DNA of 64,000 nucleotides from UBA1479 sp040216635. Its GTDB lineage: Bacteria; Pseudomonadota; Alphaproteobacteria; Rhodospirillales; Casp-alpha2. Location: the NCBI GenBank assembly GCA_040216635.1, contig JAVJOU010000014.1, positions 23,826 to 87,825 on the forward strand, given 5' to 3'. The notes under the pieces were generated by a model, which worked only from the letters and a program-made list of their open reading frames with translations, did not search any database and was not told where the DNA came from. Within the stretch, counting starts at the first letter, position 1, and every line of letters starts with the position of its first letter. A program made the translations under genes and the position numbers. Positions 38,244 through 46,294 of the stretch are shown here, piece by piece.

Positions 38244-38785
38244 CCGCAGATTTGGATTTCCCGATCAGCCGTCCGGTGCAGCTGAACGAGCTTTTGCACG
38301 GTAAATCCCAGGAAATCACCATCGATGCGAATGAAAGCGACCGCCGGGCCTTGGCCGCCTATCTCGACATTCCCGAGGTCAAATTACTGACCGCGCGGGT
38401 CATGTTGCGCGCCGAGCCAGGGCGTATCTTTCTCCTGGAAGGAACGGTAAAGGCAGAGATCGTGCAATCCTGTGTCACGACCCTGATGCCGGTAGAAGAA
38501 ACGATCGACGGGCCGATTCGTCGGGTTTTCCGAGATTCTCCGCCCGATGACGGTGATTTGGAGATGGATCCGTTCGACGACGACATGCCCGATGAAATTG
38601 AGGCTGGCATGATCGACGCCGGCGCGGTAGTTTGCGAGCATATCGCCCTGGAAATGGAGCCTTATCCGCGCCATGCGGATGCTCCGACAGAGCACAGCCC
38701 GCCTTCGTCTGAAGAGAACGATCGGCAGACCCGCAGCGACAACCCGTTCGCGGTCCTTGCGCAGATACGTGATCTTGAAAAATAA
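38240..38785 (+). CDS. yceD: YceD/DUF177 family protein
   Basis: A 181-residue protein of the YceD family, encoded upstream of rpmF in most bacteria and linked to 23S rRNA or ribosome assembly. The pattern FLLEGTVKAEIVQSCVTTLMPVEETIDG (in pieces) includes the conserved cysteine region, followed by an acidic stretch and EAGMIDAGAVVCEHIALEMEPYPRH. The ATG overlaps the preceding stop. Confidence 0.88.
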   Translation: MTADLDFPISRPVQLNELLHGKSQEITIDANESDRRALAAYLDIPEVKLLTARVMLRAEPGRIFLLEGTVKAEIVQSCVTTLMPVEETIDGPIRRVFRDSPPDDGDLEMDPFDDDMPDEIEAGMIDAGAVVCEHIALEMEPYPRHADAPTEHSPPSSEENDRQTRSDNPFAVLAQIRDLEK

Positions 38786-38837
38786 TGGTGGGTTAGCGCT
38801 TGCAGGCAATAGCGAGATTGTTTAAGTAACCGGCTTT

Positions 38838-38872
38838 GCGCCGCAGGCGGTTCGCCGCCCGGGCGTTTTTTT
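38838..38872 (+). terminator. terminator/attenuator hairpin directly before rpmF
   Basis: An inner stem GGCGG/CCGCC with a TTCG tetraloop sits inside a second short stem (GCGCC against GGCGT), followed by seven T residues at 38866-38872. The structure ends 18 bases before the rpmF ATG, so it could attenuate rpmF transcription rather than simply end yceD. Confidence 0.6.
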
Positions 38873-38890
38873 AAATGAGGTGTAGTCAGC

Positions 38891-39076
38891 ATGGCTGTTC
38901 CAAAGAAGAAAGTCTCGAAGTCGAAAAGGGACATGCGGCGAGCTCATCATCGCCTGTCGCCGTCTTCGTACAACGAGTGCTCCAATTGCGGTGAGCTGAA
39001 ACGCCCCCACCATGTGTGTCAGGCGTGCGGTCACTATGACGACCGCGAAGTGGTTGAAGCCGACGACGCCGCGTAG
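38891..39076 (+). CDS. rpmF: 50S ribosomal protein L32
   Basis: L32 is a small protein of the large ribosomal subunit. The 61-residue sequence begins AVPKKKVSKSKRDMRRAHH and keeps a zinc ribbon: CSNCGELKRPHHVCQACG, with four cysteines. It lies between yceD and plsX, as in most bacteria. Confidence 0.98.
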   Translation: MAVPKKKVSKSKRDMRRAHHRLSPSSYNECSNCGELKRPHHVCQACGHYDDREVVEADDAA

Positions 39077-39126
39077 TCTGCCTTTCAGGCGCTAACACAA
39101 CGAGGCTGTCGGGAAAGGACTTTTCC

Positions 39127-40245
39127 TTGTCGGATAACCTGACGCTCTCCATCGATGCCATGGGCGGGGACAACGCCCCCAACATGGTCGTGGAAGGCGT
39201 GGACACGGCTCTTGAGCGGCTGACGAACGTCAGCTTCCTGCTGTTCGGCGACGAAGCGCGCCTGAACCCGCTGTTGGACCGGTTTCCCCGGGCCCGCGCA
39301 GCGTGTCAGGTGCGTCATACCGCGGATGTCGTAACGAATGATGCGAAACCGGCCCAAGCACTTCGCCAGGGCCGGAATTCCAGCATGCGCCTGGCCATCA
39401 ATGCGGTTGGGGACGGCGAAGCTGCGGGCATCGTTTCCGCGGGCAATACGGGTGCGCTCATGGCCATGGCCAAGTTCGTGCTCAAGACCTTGCCGGGCAT
39501 CGACCGGCCGGCCATCGCGACCTACTTTCCGACCCGCAAGGGCGAGAGCGTGATGCTCGACCTGGGAGCCAATGTCGAATGCGATGCCGAAAACCTGATT
39601 CAGTTCGCCGTAATGGGCGAAGTTTTCGCACGCAACGTTCTGGGCCTGGAAAAGCCCACCGTCGGCATTCTCAACGTCGGCCAGGAAGACCTTAAGGGCA
39701 ATCAGGCGGTCAAGCTTGCGTCCCAGGGATTGATGAATTCGAAATTGCCGCTGCGATTCCACGGTTTCGTCGAAGGCGATGACATCGGGGCTGGAACCGT
39801 GGACGTGATCGTCACGGACGGCTTCACCGGCAATATCGCGCTGAAAACAGCAGAAGGCACCGCCAAACTGTTCGGCCAGTTCCTGAAAGAAGCGCTGACC
39901 AGTTCTCTGCCCGCCAAGATCGGGGCATTGCTGGCCAAATCGGCGCTGATGACATTCAAGATGCGGGTCGATCCCCGGCGCTACAACGGCGCCATGTTCG
40001 TCGGCCTAAACGGGATTTGCGTGAAAAGTCACGGCGGAACGGATGCTCTTGGCTTTGCCAACGCCATCCATGTGGCCTATGAACTGATCTCCAACAATTT
40101 CAACGAAAGCATCAAGGAAGACTACGAGCAGTTTCGTGCCTCCTTCGATCCGAACACGATGACAGACACTCCAAACGCCGAAAATGGCGACAGCAAAGAG
40201 ACAAAGAACGGTACCGGCGGCCCCGGTGTCGTGGCCAACGGATGA
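39127..40245 (+). CDS. plsX: phosphate acyltransferase PlsX
   Basis: PlsX makes acyl-phosphate from acyl-ACP for phospholipid synthesis. The TTG start gives SDNLTLSIDAMGGDNAPNMV, the family N-terminus; VSAGNTGALMAMAKF and GFTGNIALKTAEGTAKL are also diagnostic. The C-terminal 30 residues are polar and extra. It overlaps fabH by four bases in a conserved plsX-fabH-ihfA order. Confidence 0.96.
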   Translation: MSDNLTLSIDAMGGDNAPNMVVEGVDTALERLTNVSFLLFGDEARLNPLLDRFPRARAACQVRHTADVVTNDAKPAQALRQGRNSSMRLAINAVGDGEAAGIVSAGNTGALMAMAKFVLKTLPGIDRPAIATYFPTRKGESVMLDLGANVECDAENLIQFAVMGEVFARNVLGLEKPTVGILNVGQEDLKGNQAVKLASQGLMNSKLPLRFHGFVEGDDIGAGTVDVIVTDGFTGNIALKTAEGTAKLFGQFLKEALTSSLPAKIGALLAKSALMTFKMRVDPRRYNGAMFVGLNGICVKSHGGTDALGFANAIHVAYELISNNFNESIKEDYEQFRASFDPNTMTDTPNAENGDSKETKNGTGGPGVVANG

Positions 40246-41249
40246 CAGCACCTCGATCGATCATTCTTGGGTGCGGGTCCTACCTGCCGGAACGCGTCGT
40301 CTCCAACGACGAACTGGCCGAGCGTGTCGATACGTCGCACGAATGGATCGTCGAACGCACCGGCATCCACCAACGCCATATCGCCGATGACGGTCAGTTG
40401 ACCTCGGATCTGGCCTTGGGTGCGGCGAAACGCGCCATCGAACATGCCGGTATCGACGTCGACGACATCGATCTGGTGATTCTGGCCACGACCACGCCGG
40501 ACCAGACATTTCCATCGACCGCGACCAAGGTGCAGGCCAATTTGGGCATGTCGAACGGGGCGGCCTTCGATATTCAGGCCGTCTGTTCCGGTTTTCTTTA
40601 CGGCATTTCGACGGCCGACGCGTTCATTCGTTCGGGTCAAGCCCGCACGGTACTGCTGATCGGAGCCGAAACGTTCTCGCGCATCCTGGATTGGGAAGAC
40701 CGCGGCACCTGTGTGCTGTTCGGTGACGGGGCAGGGGCCGTCGTCATGCAGGCGTCCAGCAACGGGGCGGCAACAAACGACGATACCGCCGGGTCCGGCC
40801 ACAATCAGGAACGCGGCGTGCTGTCGACACATTTGCATTCGGACGGCAAGTTGAACGACCTGTTATACGTTGACGGCGGGCCGTCCTCGACCCAGACCGT
40901 AGGCCATGTCCGCATGGTCGGACGCGAGGTTTTCCGCCATGCAGTGACCAATCTGGCGGCGGTCGTCGATGAAGCCCTGGACGCCAACGGGCTTGAACGG
41001 GACGACATCTCCTGGATCGTCCCGCATCAAGCCAATAAGCGAATTCTCGACAGCACCGCCCGCAAATTGGGCGTGTCGCCCGACCGGGTTGTTACGACCG
41101 TGGATCGACATGCCAATACCTCGGCCGCATCCATTCCGCTTGCGTTGGACGTTGCCGTGAAGGACGGACGCATCAAGCGCGGCGACCTTCTGCTGCTCGA
41201 AGCCATGGGCGGGGGCCTGACATGGGGCTCGGCGCTGGTTCGCTGGTAA
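40242..41249 (+). CDS. fabH: beta-ketoacyl-ACP synthase III
   Basis: FabH starts fatty acid synthesis by condensing acetyl-CoA with malonyl-ACP. The triad is visible as Cys115 in IQAVCSGFLYG, His in IVPHQANKRI and Asn in HANTSAASIPLAL. The 335-residue protein has a short insertion near residue 170 (NGAATNDDTAGSGHNQERG) compared with E. coli. It overlaps plsX. Confidence 0.96.
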   Translation: MTAPRSIILGCGSYLPERVVSNDELAERVDTSHEWIVERTGIHQRHIADDGQLTSDLALGAAKRAIEHAGIDVDDIDLVILATTTPDQTFPSTATKVQANLGMSNGAAFDIQAVCSGFLYGISTADAFIRSGQARTVLLIGAETFSRILDWEDRGTCVLFGDGAGAVVMQASSNGAATNDDTAGSGHNQERGVLSTHLHSDGKLNDLLYVDGGPSSTQTVGHVRMVGREVFRHAVTNLAAVVDEALDANGLERDDISWIVPHQANKRILDSTARKLGVSPDRVVTTVDRHANTSAASIPLALDVAVKDGRIKRGDLLLLEAMGGGLTWGSALVRW

Positions 41250-41291
41250 ATTCCTGACTGATATTAGGTTGTTACGCGCAACCCTTTGACG

Positions 41292-41320
41292 TTGACGGCT
41301 TTCTCCGGCGGGGATACCCT
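41292..41320 (+). promoter_or_regulatory. possible promoter for ihfA-merR
   Basis: TTGACG at 41292-41297 and TACCCT at 41315-41320 are 17 bases apart, ending 36 bases before the ihfA ATG. The -10 box is a weak match. Confidence 0.3.
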
Positions 41321-41356
41321 TTGCCTCGGTCGCGGACCTAAGGGGAACCGGAAACA

Positions 41357-41662
41357 ATGGCTGGTAAAACTATCACGCGCGCGCAACTGGGCGAGGCGGT
41401 GTATCAGGAAGTCGGATTGTCGCGGAATGAATCCGCAGCGCTTCTGGAAAATGTTCTGGGATACATGACGGAAGCCTTGGCGCAGGGGCAAACCGTGAAG
41501 ATTTCGTCGTTCGGCAGTTTCTCCGTCCGTCAGAAAGGGCAACGGATCGGACGCAACCCGAAAACCGGACAGGAGGTTCCGATCCTTCCCAGGAAGGTTC
41601 TCGTGTTCCGTCCGTCACAGGTTTTGAAAAGCCGCATCAATCGCTCCTTGAGCAATTCCTGA
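41357..41662 (+). CDS. ihfA: integration host factor subunit alpha
   Basis: IHF is a DNA-bending heterodimer used by sigma-54 promoters, recombination and replication. The 101-residue protein has ITRAQLGEAVYQEVGLSRNES, the VKISSFGSFSVRQKGQRIGRNPKTG arm (in pieces) and LVFRPSQVLKSRIN. A MerR-type gene follows 15 bases later. Confidence 0.97.
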   Translation: MAGKTITRAQLGEAVYQEVGLSRNESAALLENVLGYMTEALAQGQTVKISSFGSFSVRQKGQRIGRNPKTGQEVPILPRKVLVFRPSQVLKSRINRSLSNS

Positions 41663-41677
41663 TCGACTGTTTAAGCA

Positions 41678-42073
41678 ATGCCTGCGGACGATGGAAGAAC
41701 GGTGAAAAAATCGGCGGGCGCATTCCGCACAATTAGCGAAGTTGCGGACGAACTTGACCTGCCGCAACATGTGTTGCGTTTTTGGGAAACCAAATTCCCT
41801 CAAATCAAACCGATGAAGCGCGGCGGCGGCCGGCGCTATTACCGGCCCGAGGACATTCAACTTCTCGACCGCATTCGCCGCTGGCTGTATGAAGACGGCT
41901 ATACCATCAAGGGTGTTCAGAAACTGTTGAAGGACGGCGTCACGGGCGATGACGAAATCTCGGCCGGCTTGCCGGAGAAAACCGCCGATGCGCCCCCGAT
42001 GTCGGACGAACAAAACGCCCAGGTGCGGTCGGTTCTTGGCGAGCTTAAAGAGATCCGTGCCCTGCTGAATTAA
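41678..42073 (+). CDS. MerR-family transcriptional regulator
   Basis: A 131-residue MerR-type protein conserved next to ihfA in alphaproteobacteria. The DNA-binding domain is FRTISEVADELDLPQHVLRFWETKFPQIKP (in pieces), followed by GGGRRYYRPEDIQLLDRIRRWL. It has no effector cysteines, so metal sensing is unlikely. The target is unknown. Confidence 0.92.
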   Translation: MPADDGRTVKKSAGAFRTISEVADELDLPQHVLRFWETKFPQIKPMKRGGGRRYYRPEDIQLLDRIRRWLYEDGYTIKGVQKLLKDGVTGDDEISAGLPEKTADAPPMSDEQNAQVRSVLGELKEIRALLN

Positions 42074-42253
42074 CGCCAAGGCCCGGCGGGAAAGGGGCTT
42101 CAGAAAAATCACCTTGGTCGATGCCAGGGTTGTTGCCCCCACACATCGCAGCAAGTATAGTCCGCCCGCAATTCACCGGGGGATACCCCCGAGGAACGGC
42201 ACCGGCAGCCGCGAAACCTCCAGAAATTCGTCGCGGTGCTGCCAACATCAAGT

Positions 42254-42330
42254 CGGAGCGTAGCGCAGCCTGGTAGCGCACCACACTGGGGGTGTGGGGG
42301 TCGTGGGTTCGAATCCCGCCGCTCCGACCA
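42254..42330 (+). tRNA. tRNA-Pro (anticodon GGG)
   Basis: The 77-base cloverleaf starts CGGAGCG and ends CGCTCCG-A-CCA, so the CCA end is encoded. The D arm is GCGCAGCCTGGTAGCGC, the anticodon stem CCACA/TGTGG encloses the loop CTGGGGG with anticodon GGG, and the T arm contains GGTTCGAATCC. It lies 180 bases after merR on the same strand. Confidence 0.97.
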
Positions 42331-42426
42331 TTTCTTACAAAACCTGGATCGCATACCGGCCCGCAATTTGCGGGACGCGGAATATCCGTGTCTCGCAGCC
42401 TCAATTAATAATTCTGGGGACCGGAC

Positions 42427-42457
42427 AAAAAAACGGCCGGGCTAAAAAGCCCGGCCG
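42427..42457 (-). terminator. strong Rho-independent terminator, minus strand
   Basis: On the minus strand CGGCCGGGCT and AGCCCGGCCG form a perfect ten-base-pair stem with a TTTT loop, followed by seven T residues. It would end transcripts coming from the [2Fe-2S] protein gene 120 bases away or from a separate small RNA. Confidence 0.85.
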
Positions 42458-42509
42458 GCAGTCTGTGCTCTTGAGGGAAGGGAGGATTCATTACAAATCC
42501 ATCCAACAT
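42427..42509 (-). ncRNA. candidate small RNA ending in a terminator, with anti-Shine-Dalgarno-like stretch
   Basis: The predicted minus-strand transcript of about 80 bases would start near 42507-42509, after CATATT (42514-42519), and end at the terminator at 42427-42457. It contains CCTCCCTTCCCTC (42474-42486), complementary to ribosome-binding sites. A CRP/FNR-like palindrome is centred 41.5 bases before the predicted start. No open reading frame fits. This is an inference from several independent sequence signals and has no expression support. Confidence 0.4.
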
Positions 42510-42540
42510 CCCGAATATGACAGGCTGCACATGTGCCTGC

Positions 42541-42556
42541 TGTGATTGCCATCACA
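42541..42556. promoter_or_regulatory. CRP/FNR-type palindrome
   Basis: TGTGATTGCCATCACA has six-base arms (TGTGAT/ATCACA) and matches the TGTGA-N6-TCACA CRP consensus exactly; it differs from the FNR consensus by one base per half. It lies between the end of the [2Fe-2S] protein gene and its terminator, which makes sense only if it controls a transcript starting there. Confidence 0.5.
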
Positions 42557-42578
42557 ACCGCGAATAAAAATTCGCAGA

Positions 42579-42965
42579 TCAACTGCCGGGCGGCGGTAAG
42601 TCTTTGAGTTTATTCGCCTCTTTTTTTAGATCGAGGCTACTTTCCAGGTCGTCCAGAAAGGCGCTTACATCCGCGGGGCCCAATCCCAGATGAAAAGCGC
42701 CGCCGGGTGCGACACGTATGGTCGGTCCGAAATCGCACCGCCCCATGCAAACCGTCCTTTCGACCCGGATATCAAGCCCGCGGGCTCGGACTTCCCGCTC
42801 GATCGCCTGCGCCACGGTCTCGCTATCCCGGGCGGCACAGGACGCCAGGTCCGAGCGTAAACGACGATTGATGCAAATCATGATCGTCCAGCCGCCGGCC
42901 GGTGCTGTCGGCGGTTCCGGAGGGATGATCCTGTCTCCGGGTGGGAGATCGTTATTTTGTGGCAT
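42579..42965 (-). CDS. (2Fe-2S) ferredoxin-domain protein, thioredoxin-like fold
   Basis: A 128-residue protein with the four cysteines of thioredoxin-like [2Fe-2S] ferredoxins: Cys31 and Cys43 in MICINRRLRSDLASCAARDS, and Cys73 and Cys77 in VCMGRCDFGPTI. The N-terminal 28 residues are proline-rich and poorly conserved, so ATG 42881 could be the true start. The electron partner is unknown. The gene stands alone between the candidate small RNA and a structured non-coding gap. Confidence 0.82.
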   Translation of the reverse strand: MPQNNDLPPGDRIIPPEPPTAPAGGWTIMICINRRLRSDLASCAARDSETVAQAIEREVRARGLDIRVERTVCMGRCDFGPTIRVAPGGAFHLGLGPADVSAFLDDLESSLDLKKEANKLKDLPPPGS

Positions 42966-43292
42966 GGGGTGTCATTCGTAAAATAAGGATGGGTCGTTGA
43001 TCAAAAACGGAGGCCAAATGGGTTGGCATGGAATCTGCTTTGTTCAGGAACAGTGGCCCGGTGAGTTGGTTTGTTAATCTCCTCCTCCCCCCCCCAAGCG
43101 CCGGCTTGCCGGGCTACCATTTTCCCAAAAACCTATGTTTTCCAAGACTCTTCAGGATACCAGCCGGATTGACATCGATCCGGCCTGCCACACCTGCCTT
43201 CATGATTGCAATAACGGTTGGCAGAGCGCGTGGCATTTTGAGAAACATCTGCCTTTTTGAGACGATCAGATCTGTATTCGCCCGACCTTCGC
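42966..43292. other. 327-base gap with poly-C tract and hairpins, no gene seen
   Basis: No convincing coding region on either strand. On the plus strand it contains CCTCCT followed by nine C (43081-43095), then a short stem AGC(G)CCGG-CTTG-CCGGGCT, and a perfect seven-base-pair hairpin GCCGGAT/ATCCGGC at 43163-43184 with an eight-base loop. CCUCCUCCC is the anti-Shine-Dalgarno motif of several alphaproteobacterial small RNAs, so another small RNA is possible. No clear promoter was found. Confidence 0.4.
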
Positions 43293-43616
43293 TTAAGCGT
43301 CGCGGCCTGAAGCAACGCGCCGGCCCGCTTCCGTCAGTTTGCAAACCTGCCAGTCGGGTTTCAGGGGGTTATTGAACCAGGGTTCAGCCCACCCGTGCTC
43401 GATACAGGCCCGCACGGTCCTGTCACCGACCTTCCTGCCGATCTCATCAAACAGCGGCAACTTTCCCCCCGCCTGATCCAGCCCACGCCGCAGCCACTTC
43501 ATCTGCGATGCCGTCGGCCGTGTCCCGCCGTCCGGTCCGGCCTGCGATGCCGTCGTTTGTCCCGTGCCATCGTCCGCACGGCCTTCATTGATCTCGGTCT
43601 GCCCTTGCGACATCAT
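43293..43616 (-). CDS. hypothetical protein with probable winged-helix-like C-terminus
   Basis: A protein of about 108 residues not assigned to a family. Start 43616 or 43613 (tandem ATGs) is supported by AGCAGGAGG immediately upstream; the frame remains open to 43712 but without a ribosome-binding site. The first 35 residues are polar and Gly/Thr-rich; the rest (QMKWLRRGLDQAGGKLPLFDE, VRACIEHGWAEPWF and WQVCKLTEAGRRVA) looks like a small winged-helix fold. It has no signal peptide or membrane segment. Its function is unknown. Confidence 0.6.
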   Translation of the reverse strand: MMSQGQTEINEGRADDGTGQTTASQAGPDGGTRPTASQMKWLRRGLDQAGGKLPLFDEIGRKVGDRTVRACIEHGWAEPWFNNPLKPDWQVCKLTEAGRRVASGRDA

Positions 43617-43710
43617 GCCTCCTGCTGGCCCGTCCCTTCGCCCTATTTCCAGGGCATCGTCCCTCGCAGGATGGTAATTGAGAAGGCAGGCTCCGCCAAC
43701 CGAATTGGAC

Positions 43711-44052
43711 ATGGCCCAACGTAAGATGAGTACAAAACTGATTTACATGACCGCCACCGATACCGACGAAGCCTTCCGTATTTCAGAAGCCCTTGTCGCG
43801 GAAAATCTGATTGCCTGCGCGAATGTATTGGGAGCCATGCAATCTGTTTACCGGTGGGAAGGCGCCGTTCAACGGGGCGAGGAAGTTGCTGTTCTCCTGA
43901 AAACCCGGGAAGAATTGGTGGAGCAGGTCCTTGCCCGGGCAGCGGCTCTGCACAGCTACGACTGTCCCTGTCTGATCGTGCTGGACGTGACCGGCGGCCA
44001 TGCGCCGTTCCTGGGTTGGATACAGACAGAAACCGGCGCAGAAGACGAATAG
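43711..44052 (+). CDS. cutA: divalent-cation tolerance protein CutA
   Basis: CutA1 is a trimeric, PII-like protein linked to copper tolerance in E. coli, with an unclear molecular role. The protein shows LIYMTATDTDEAFRISEALVAENLIACANVL (in pieces), SVYRWEGAVQRGEEVAVLLKT and SYDCPCLIVLDV. Start ATG 43711 (113 residues) or 43726 are both possible; neither has a strong ribosome-binding site. Confidence 0.92.
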   Translation: MAQRKMSTKLIYMTATDTDEAFRISEALVAENLIACANVLGAMQSVYRWEGAVQRGEEVAVLLKTREELVEQVLARAAALHSYDCPCLIVLDVTGGHAPFLGWIQTETGAEDE

Positions 44053-44080
44053 GGAGCGGGGAAGGGCCGTTGCGCCGTTA

Positions 44081-45013
44081 TCAGGGGTTCAGCACACCCG
44101 CGCCTATTTTCTCGACAATCGCCTCGGCCGCTTCTTCGGACGCAATACCGCCTGCGAATCCGACCTGAATGGCCTGCGACAAGGGGCGCAGCAACATTCC
44201 GCGTTTTAAGTCCACATGGCCGGGTTCCGAATCACGCAACTGGCCGGCAACGCCGCTCAACGTGCTGCACAACCGGGCCACATGTTCATAGCGTGTGTTT
44301 TCAAGCTGGTCCTGCGCCCGCATGGCTTCGGCGATCAGGCGCTTCAAGCCGCCCCGCAGGTCGTCATCGAATTCACCTTTTTCCAAACGCGGCGCCAATT
44401 CCTTGACCAAAGCCCCGATTTCCGCCCCGATAAACTGAAGGCGGCAGCCCTTTACGTCTTCTTCGGCGGCGGCAACATCCATTTCCTTGTCCAGGAAACC
44501 GATCTTTTCGCCCTCAAGCTTGCGGGCAAAATGGTTCGGCGCCTCAATGGTCTTGGCGTCCGTATCCTGGGCGCGCTTGGGCCCCATATAATCTTCTGTC
44601 ACGACGAACGGCCGCCGGTTTTCGGCCATGCGTTTGATGCGGACCATCAAATTATTGTTGGAAACGGGCTTGGGCACGACATCATCGATACCCTTTTCCA
44701 GGGCGGCCTTGATTACCCTTGGGTCTTCGTCTTCGACCACGACAAGAATGACCGGAACAAAGGGATTATGGCCCAGTCGGCCCTGGCGGATTTTCTGTGT
44801 GACATCACCGAAATTCCCGTCAGGCAGCCGAAGTTCACCGATGATCAAATCCGGGTCGGCCTGGGTCAGCACCTCGACCGCTTCCCGGCAGTCATCCGCC
44901 AGTTTTATATCATGGCAGCCCGCATTGAATAAGATATGCCGCACACCCTGACGGGCACCTGCATCGCCGTCCACAAGAAGTGCGCTCACACTGCCAAAGT
45001 TGAAGTTCGCCAT
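44081..45013 (-). CDS. response regulator-like protein with degenerate receiver domain
   Basis: ATG 45013 gives 310 residues. The first 120 form a CheY-like receiver: VSALLVDGDAGARQGVRHIL, a central strand DPDLIIGELRLPDG and the conserved Lys in DDVVPKPVSNNNL. The position of the phosphorylated Asp holds Glu60, so the domain is probably not phosphorylated and may be locked in one state. The remaining 190 residues are helical with coiled-coil character, have no recognised output domain, and resemble no enzyme I know. It is monocistronic and convergent with cutA. Confidence 0.75.
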   Translation of the reverse strand: MANFNFGSVSALLVDGDAGARQGVRHILFNAGCHDIKLADDCREAVEVLTQADPDLIIGELRLPDGNFGDVTQKIRQGRLGHNPFVPVILVVVEDEDPRVIKAALEKGIDDVVPKPVSNNNLMVRIKRMAENRRPFVVTEDYMGPKRAQDTDAKTIEAPNHFARKLEGEKIGFLDKEMDVAAAEEDVKGCRLQFIGAEIGALVKELAPRLEKGEFDDDLRGGLKRLIAEAMRAQDQLENTRYEHVARLCSTLSGVAGQLRDSEPGHVDLKRGMLLRPLSQAIQVGFAGGIASEEAAEAIVEKIGAGVLNP

Positions 45014-45124
45014 GGTCGCGGCGTTTCCCCGGTCTTCCCGTCGGCGCGTCCCCACGCCATATGACCAAAACATAAACTAAATTTCAGCCGTTTGGGAACC
45101 AGCGTTCCGGGCTAGGCAATATTA

Positions 45125-46294
45125 TCAGCCGCCGCTGCTGCCATACCGGACAGAAGCAACGGCCTGGGCTGCGATCCCTTCGCCACGGCCGGTGAAACCA
45201 AGGCGTTCCGTCGTCGTGGCTTTCACGTTTACCCTGCCGGCATCGATGTTCAATATCTCCGCGATCCGCGCCGCCATGGCCTGGCGATGCGGGCCGACCT
45301 TTGGCGCTTCGCAGATAATCGTCACATCGACGTTCACGATGGCCGCGTTCTTGTTACGGACAAGGTCGCCTGCATGGGCCAGGAAGATATGCGATTCAGC
45401 GCCTTTCCATTTGGCTTCCGTCGGCGGAAAATGCTGGCCGATGTCCCCTTCGCCGACGGCCCCCAGGATCGCATCCGTCAGCGCATGCAGTCCCACATCC
45501 GCATCGGAATGGCCTTTGAGCTTCTGGTCGAAGGGAATATCGACGCCGCAAAGGCGTACGGCATCTCCCGCCTCGAACCGATGGACATCAAACCCGAATC
45601 CGGTTCGTGTTTCGCCCGCTGCCAGGATGTGTTCGGCGCGCATCAGGTCCGCCTCCGTCGTAATCTTGAAATTGTTATCATCGCCGGGAACCAAGGCCAC
45701 CGCCAACCCCGCGGCCTCGGCAACGGCGGCATCGTCCGTCAGGGTCTGGCCCTTGACCGCGACATGGGCCGCCATGATGTCATCGAACCGGAAGGCCTGC
45801 GGCGTCTGCACCCGGTAAAGGCCGCTGCGGTCGACGGTTTCCTGAACCAAATCATCAATCCCGCGCTTCAGGGTATCGGCGACGGCAAGGGCGGGAACGG
45901 CACCGGGGGCTGATTTCAACGCCGCGATCGCTTCGGAAATCAGGCGTTCGGAAACGAACGGGCGGGCCGCGTCATGAATCAGGACGAATTCAGGCGTACC
46001 GCCGTCGCTCAGGCGCGCCGCGAATTCCAGCCCAAGACGCACTGAATCCTGGCGTTCCGCACCGCCCGGCGTGTGACCGGCAATAGAAAGCCCCGCCGCC
46101 GCCTGTTCGAACAGGTCCTGGTCGTCCGGGTGAATGACGGCCACAACCTGAGAAACGGCCGGGTGCTCGACGAACGCACGCAATGCATGGCGGACCACGG
46201 GCACGCTGGCCAATTGACGGTATTGCTTGGGCAGGGGGCCGCCGAACCGATGGCCGCGGCCGGCGCCGACGATGATGGCCGTGCAATTTGCCAT
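45125..46294 (-). CDS. ispDF: bifunctional IspD/IspF, MEP-pathway isoprenoid enzyme
   Basis: The fusion carries out two steps: MEP cytidylyltransferase (N-terminal, about 1-230) and MEcPP synthase (C-terminal, about 233-389). The IspD part shows AIIVGAGRGHRFGGPLPKQY and IHDAARPFVS; the IspF part starts RTGFGFDVHRFEAGD and contains GHSDADVGLHALTDAILGA. ATG 46294 is chosen because the frame upstream to 46378 has no family similarity. The fusion is typical of alpha- and epsilonproteobacteria. Confidence 0.96.
   Translation of the reverse strand: MANCTAIIVGAGRGHRFGGPLPKQYRQLASVPVVRHALRAFVEHPAVSQVVAVIHPDDQDLFEQAAAGLSIAGHTPGGAERQDSVRLGLEFAARLSDGGTPEFVLIHDAARPFVSERLISEAIAALKSAPGAVPALAVADTLKRGIDDLVQETVDRSGLYRVQTPQAFRFDDIMAAHVAVKGQTLTDDAAVAEAAGLAVALVPGDDNNFKITTEADLMRAEHILAAGETRTGFGFDVHRFEAGDAVRLCGVDIPFDQKLKGHSDADVGLHALTDAILGAVGEGDIGQHFPPTEAKWKGAESHIFLAHAGDLVRNKNAAIVNVDVTIICEAPKVGPHRQAMAARIAEILNIDAGRVNVKATTTERLGFTGRGEGIAAQAVASVRYGSSGG

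Noticed and set aside
43028..43375. A 115-residue plus-strand open frame in the poly-C region
   Set aside because: No ribosome-binding site, low-complexity composition, no similarity, and it overlaps the end of the minus-strand hypothetical gene.
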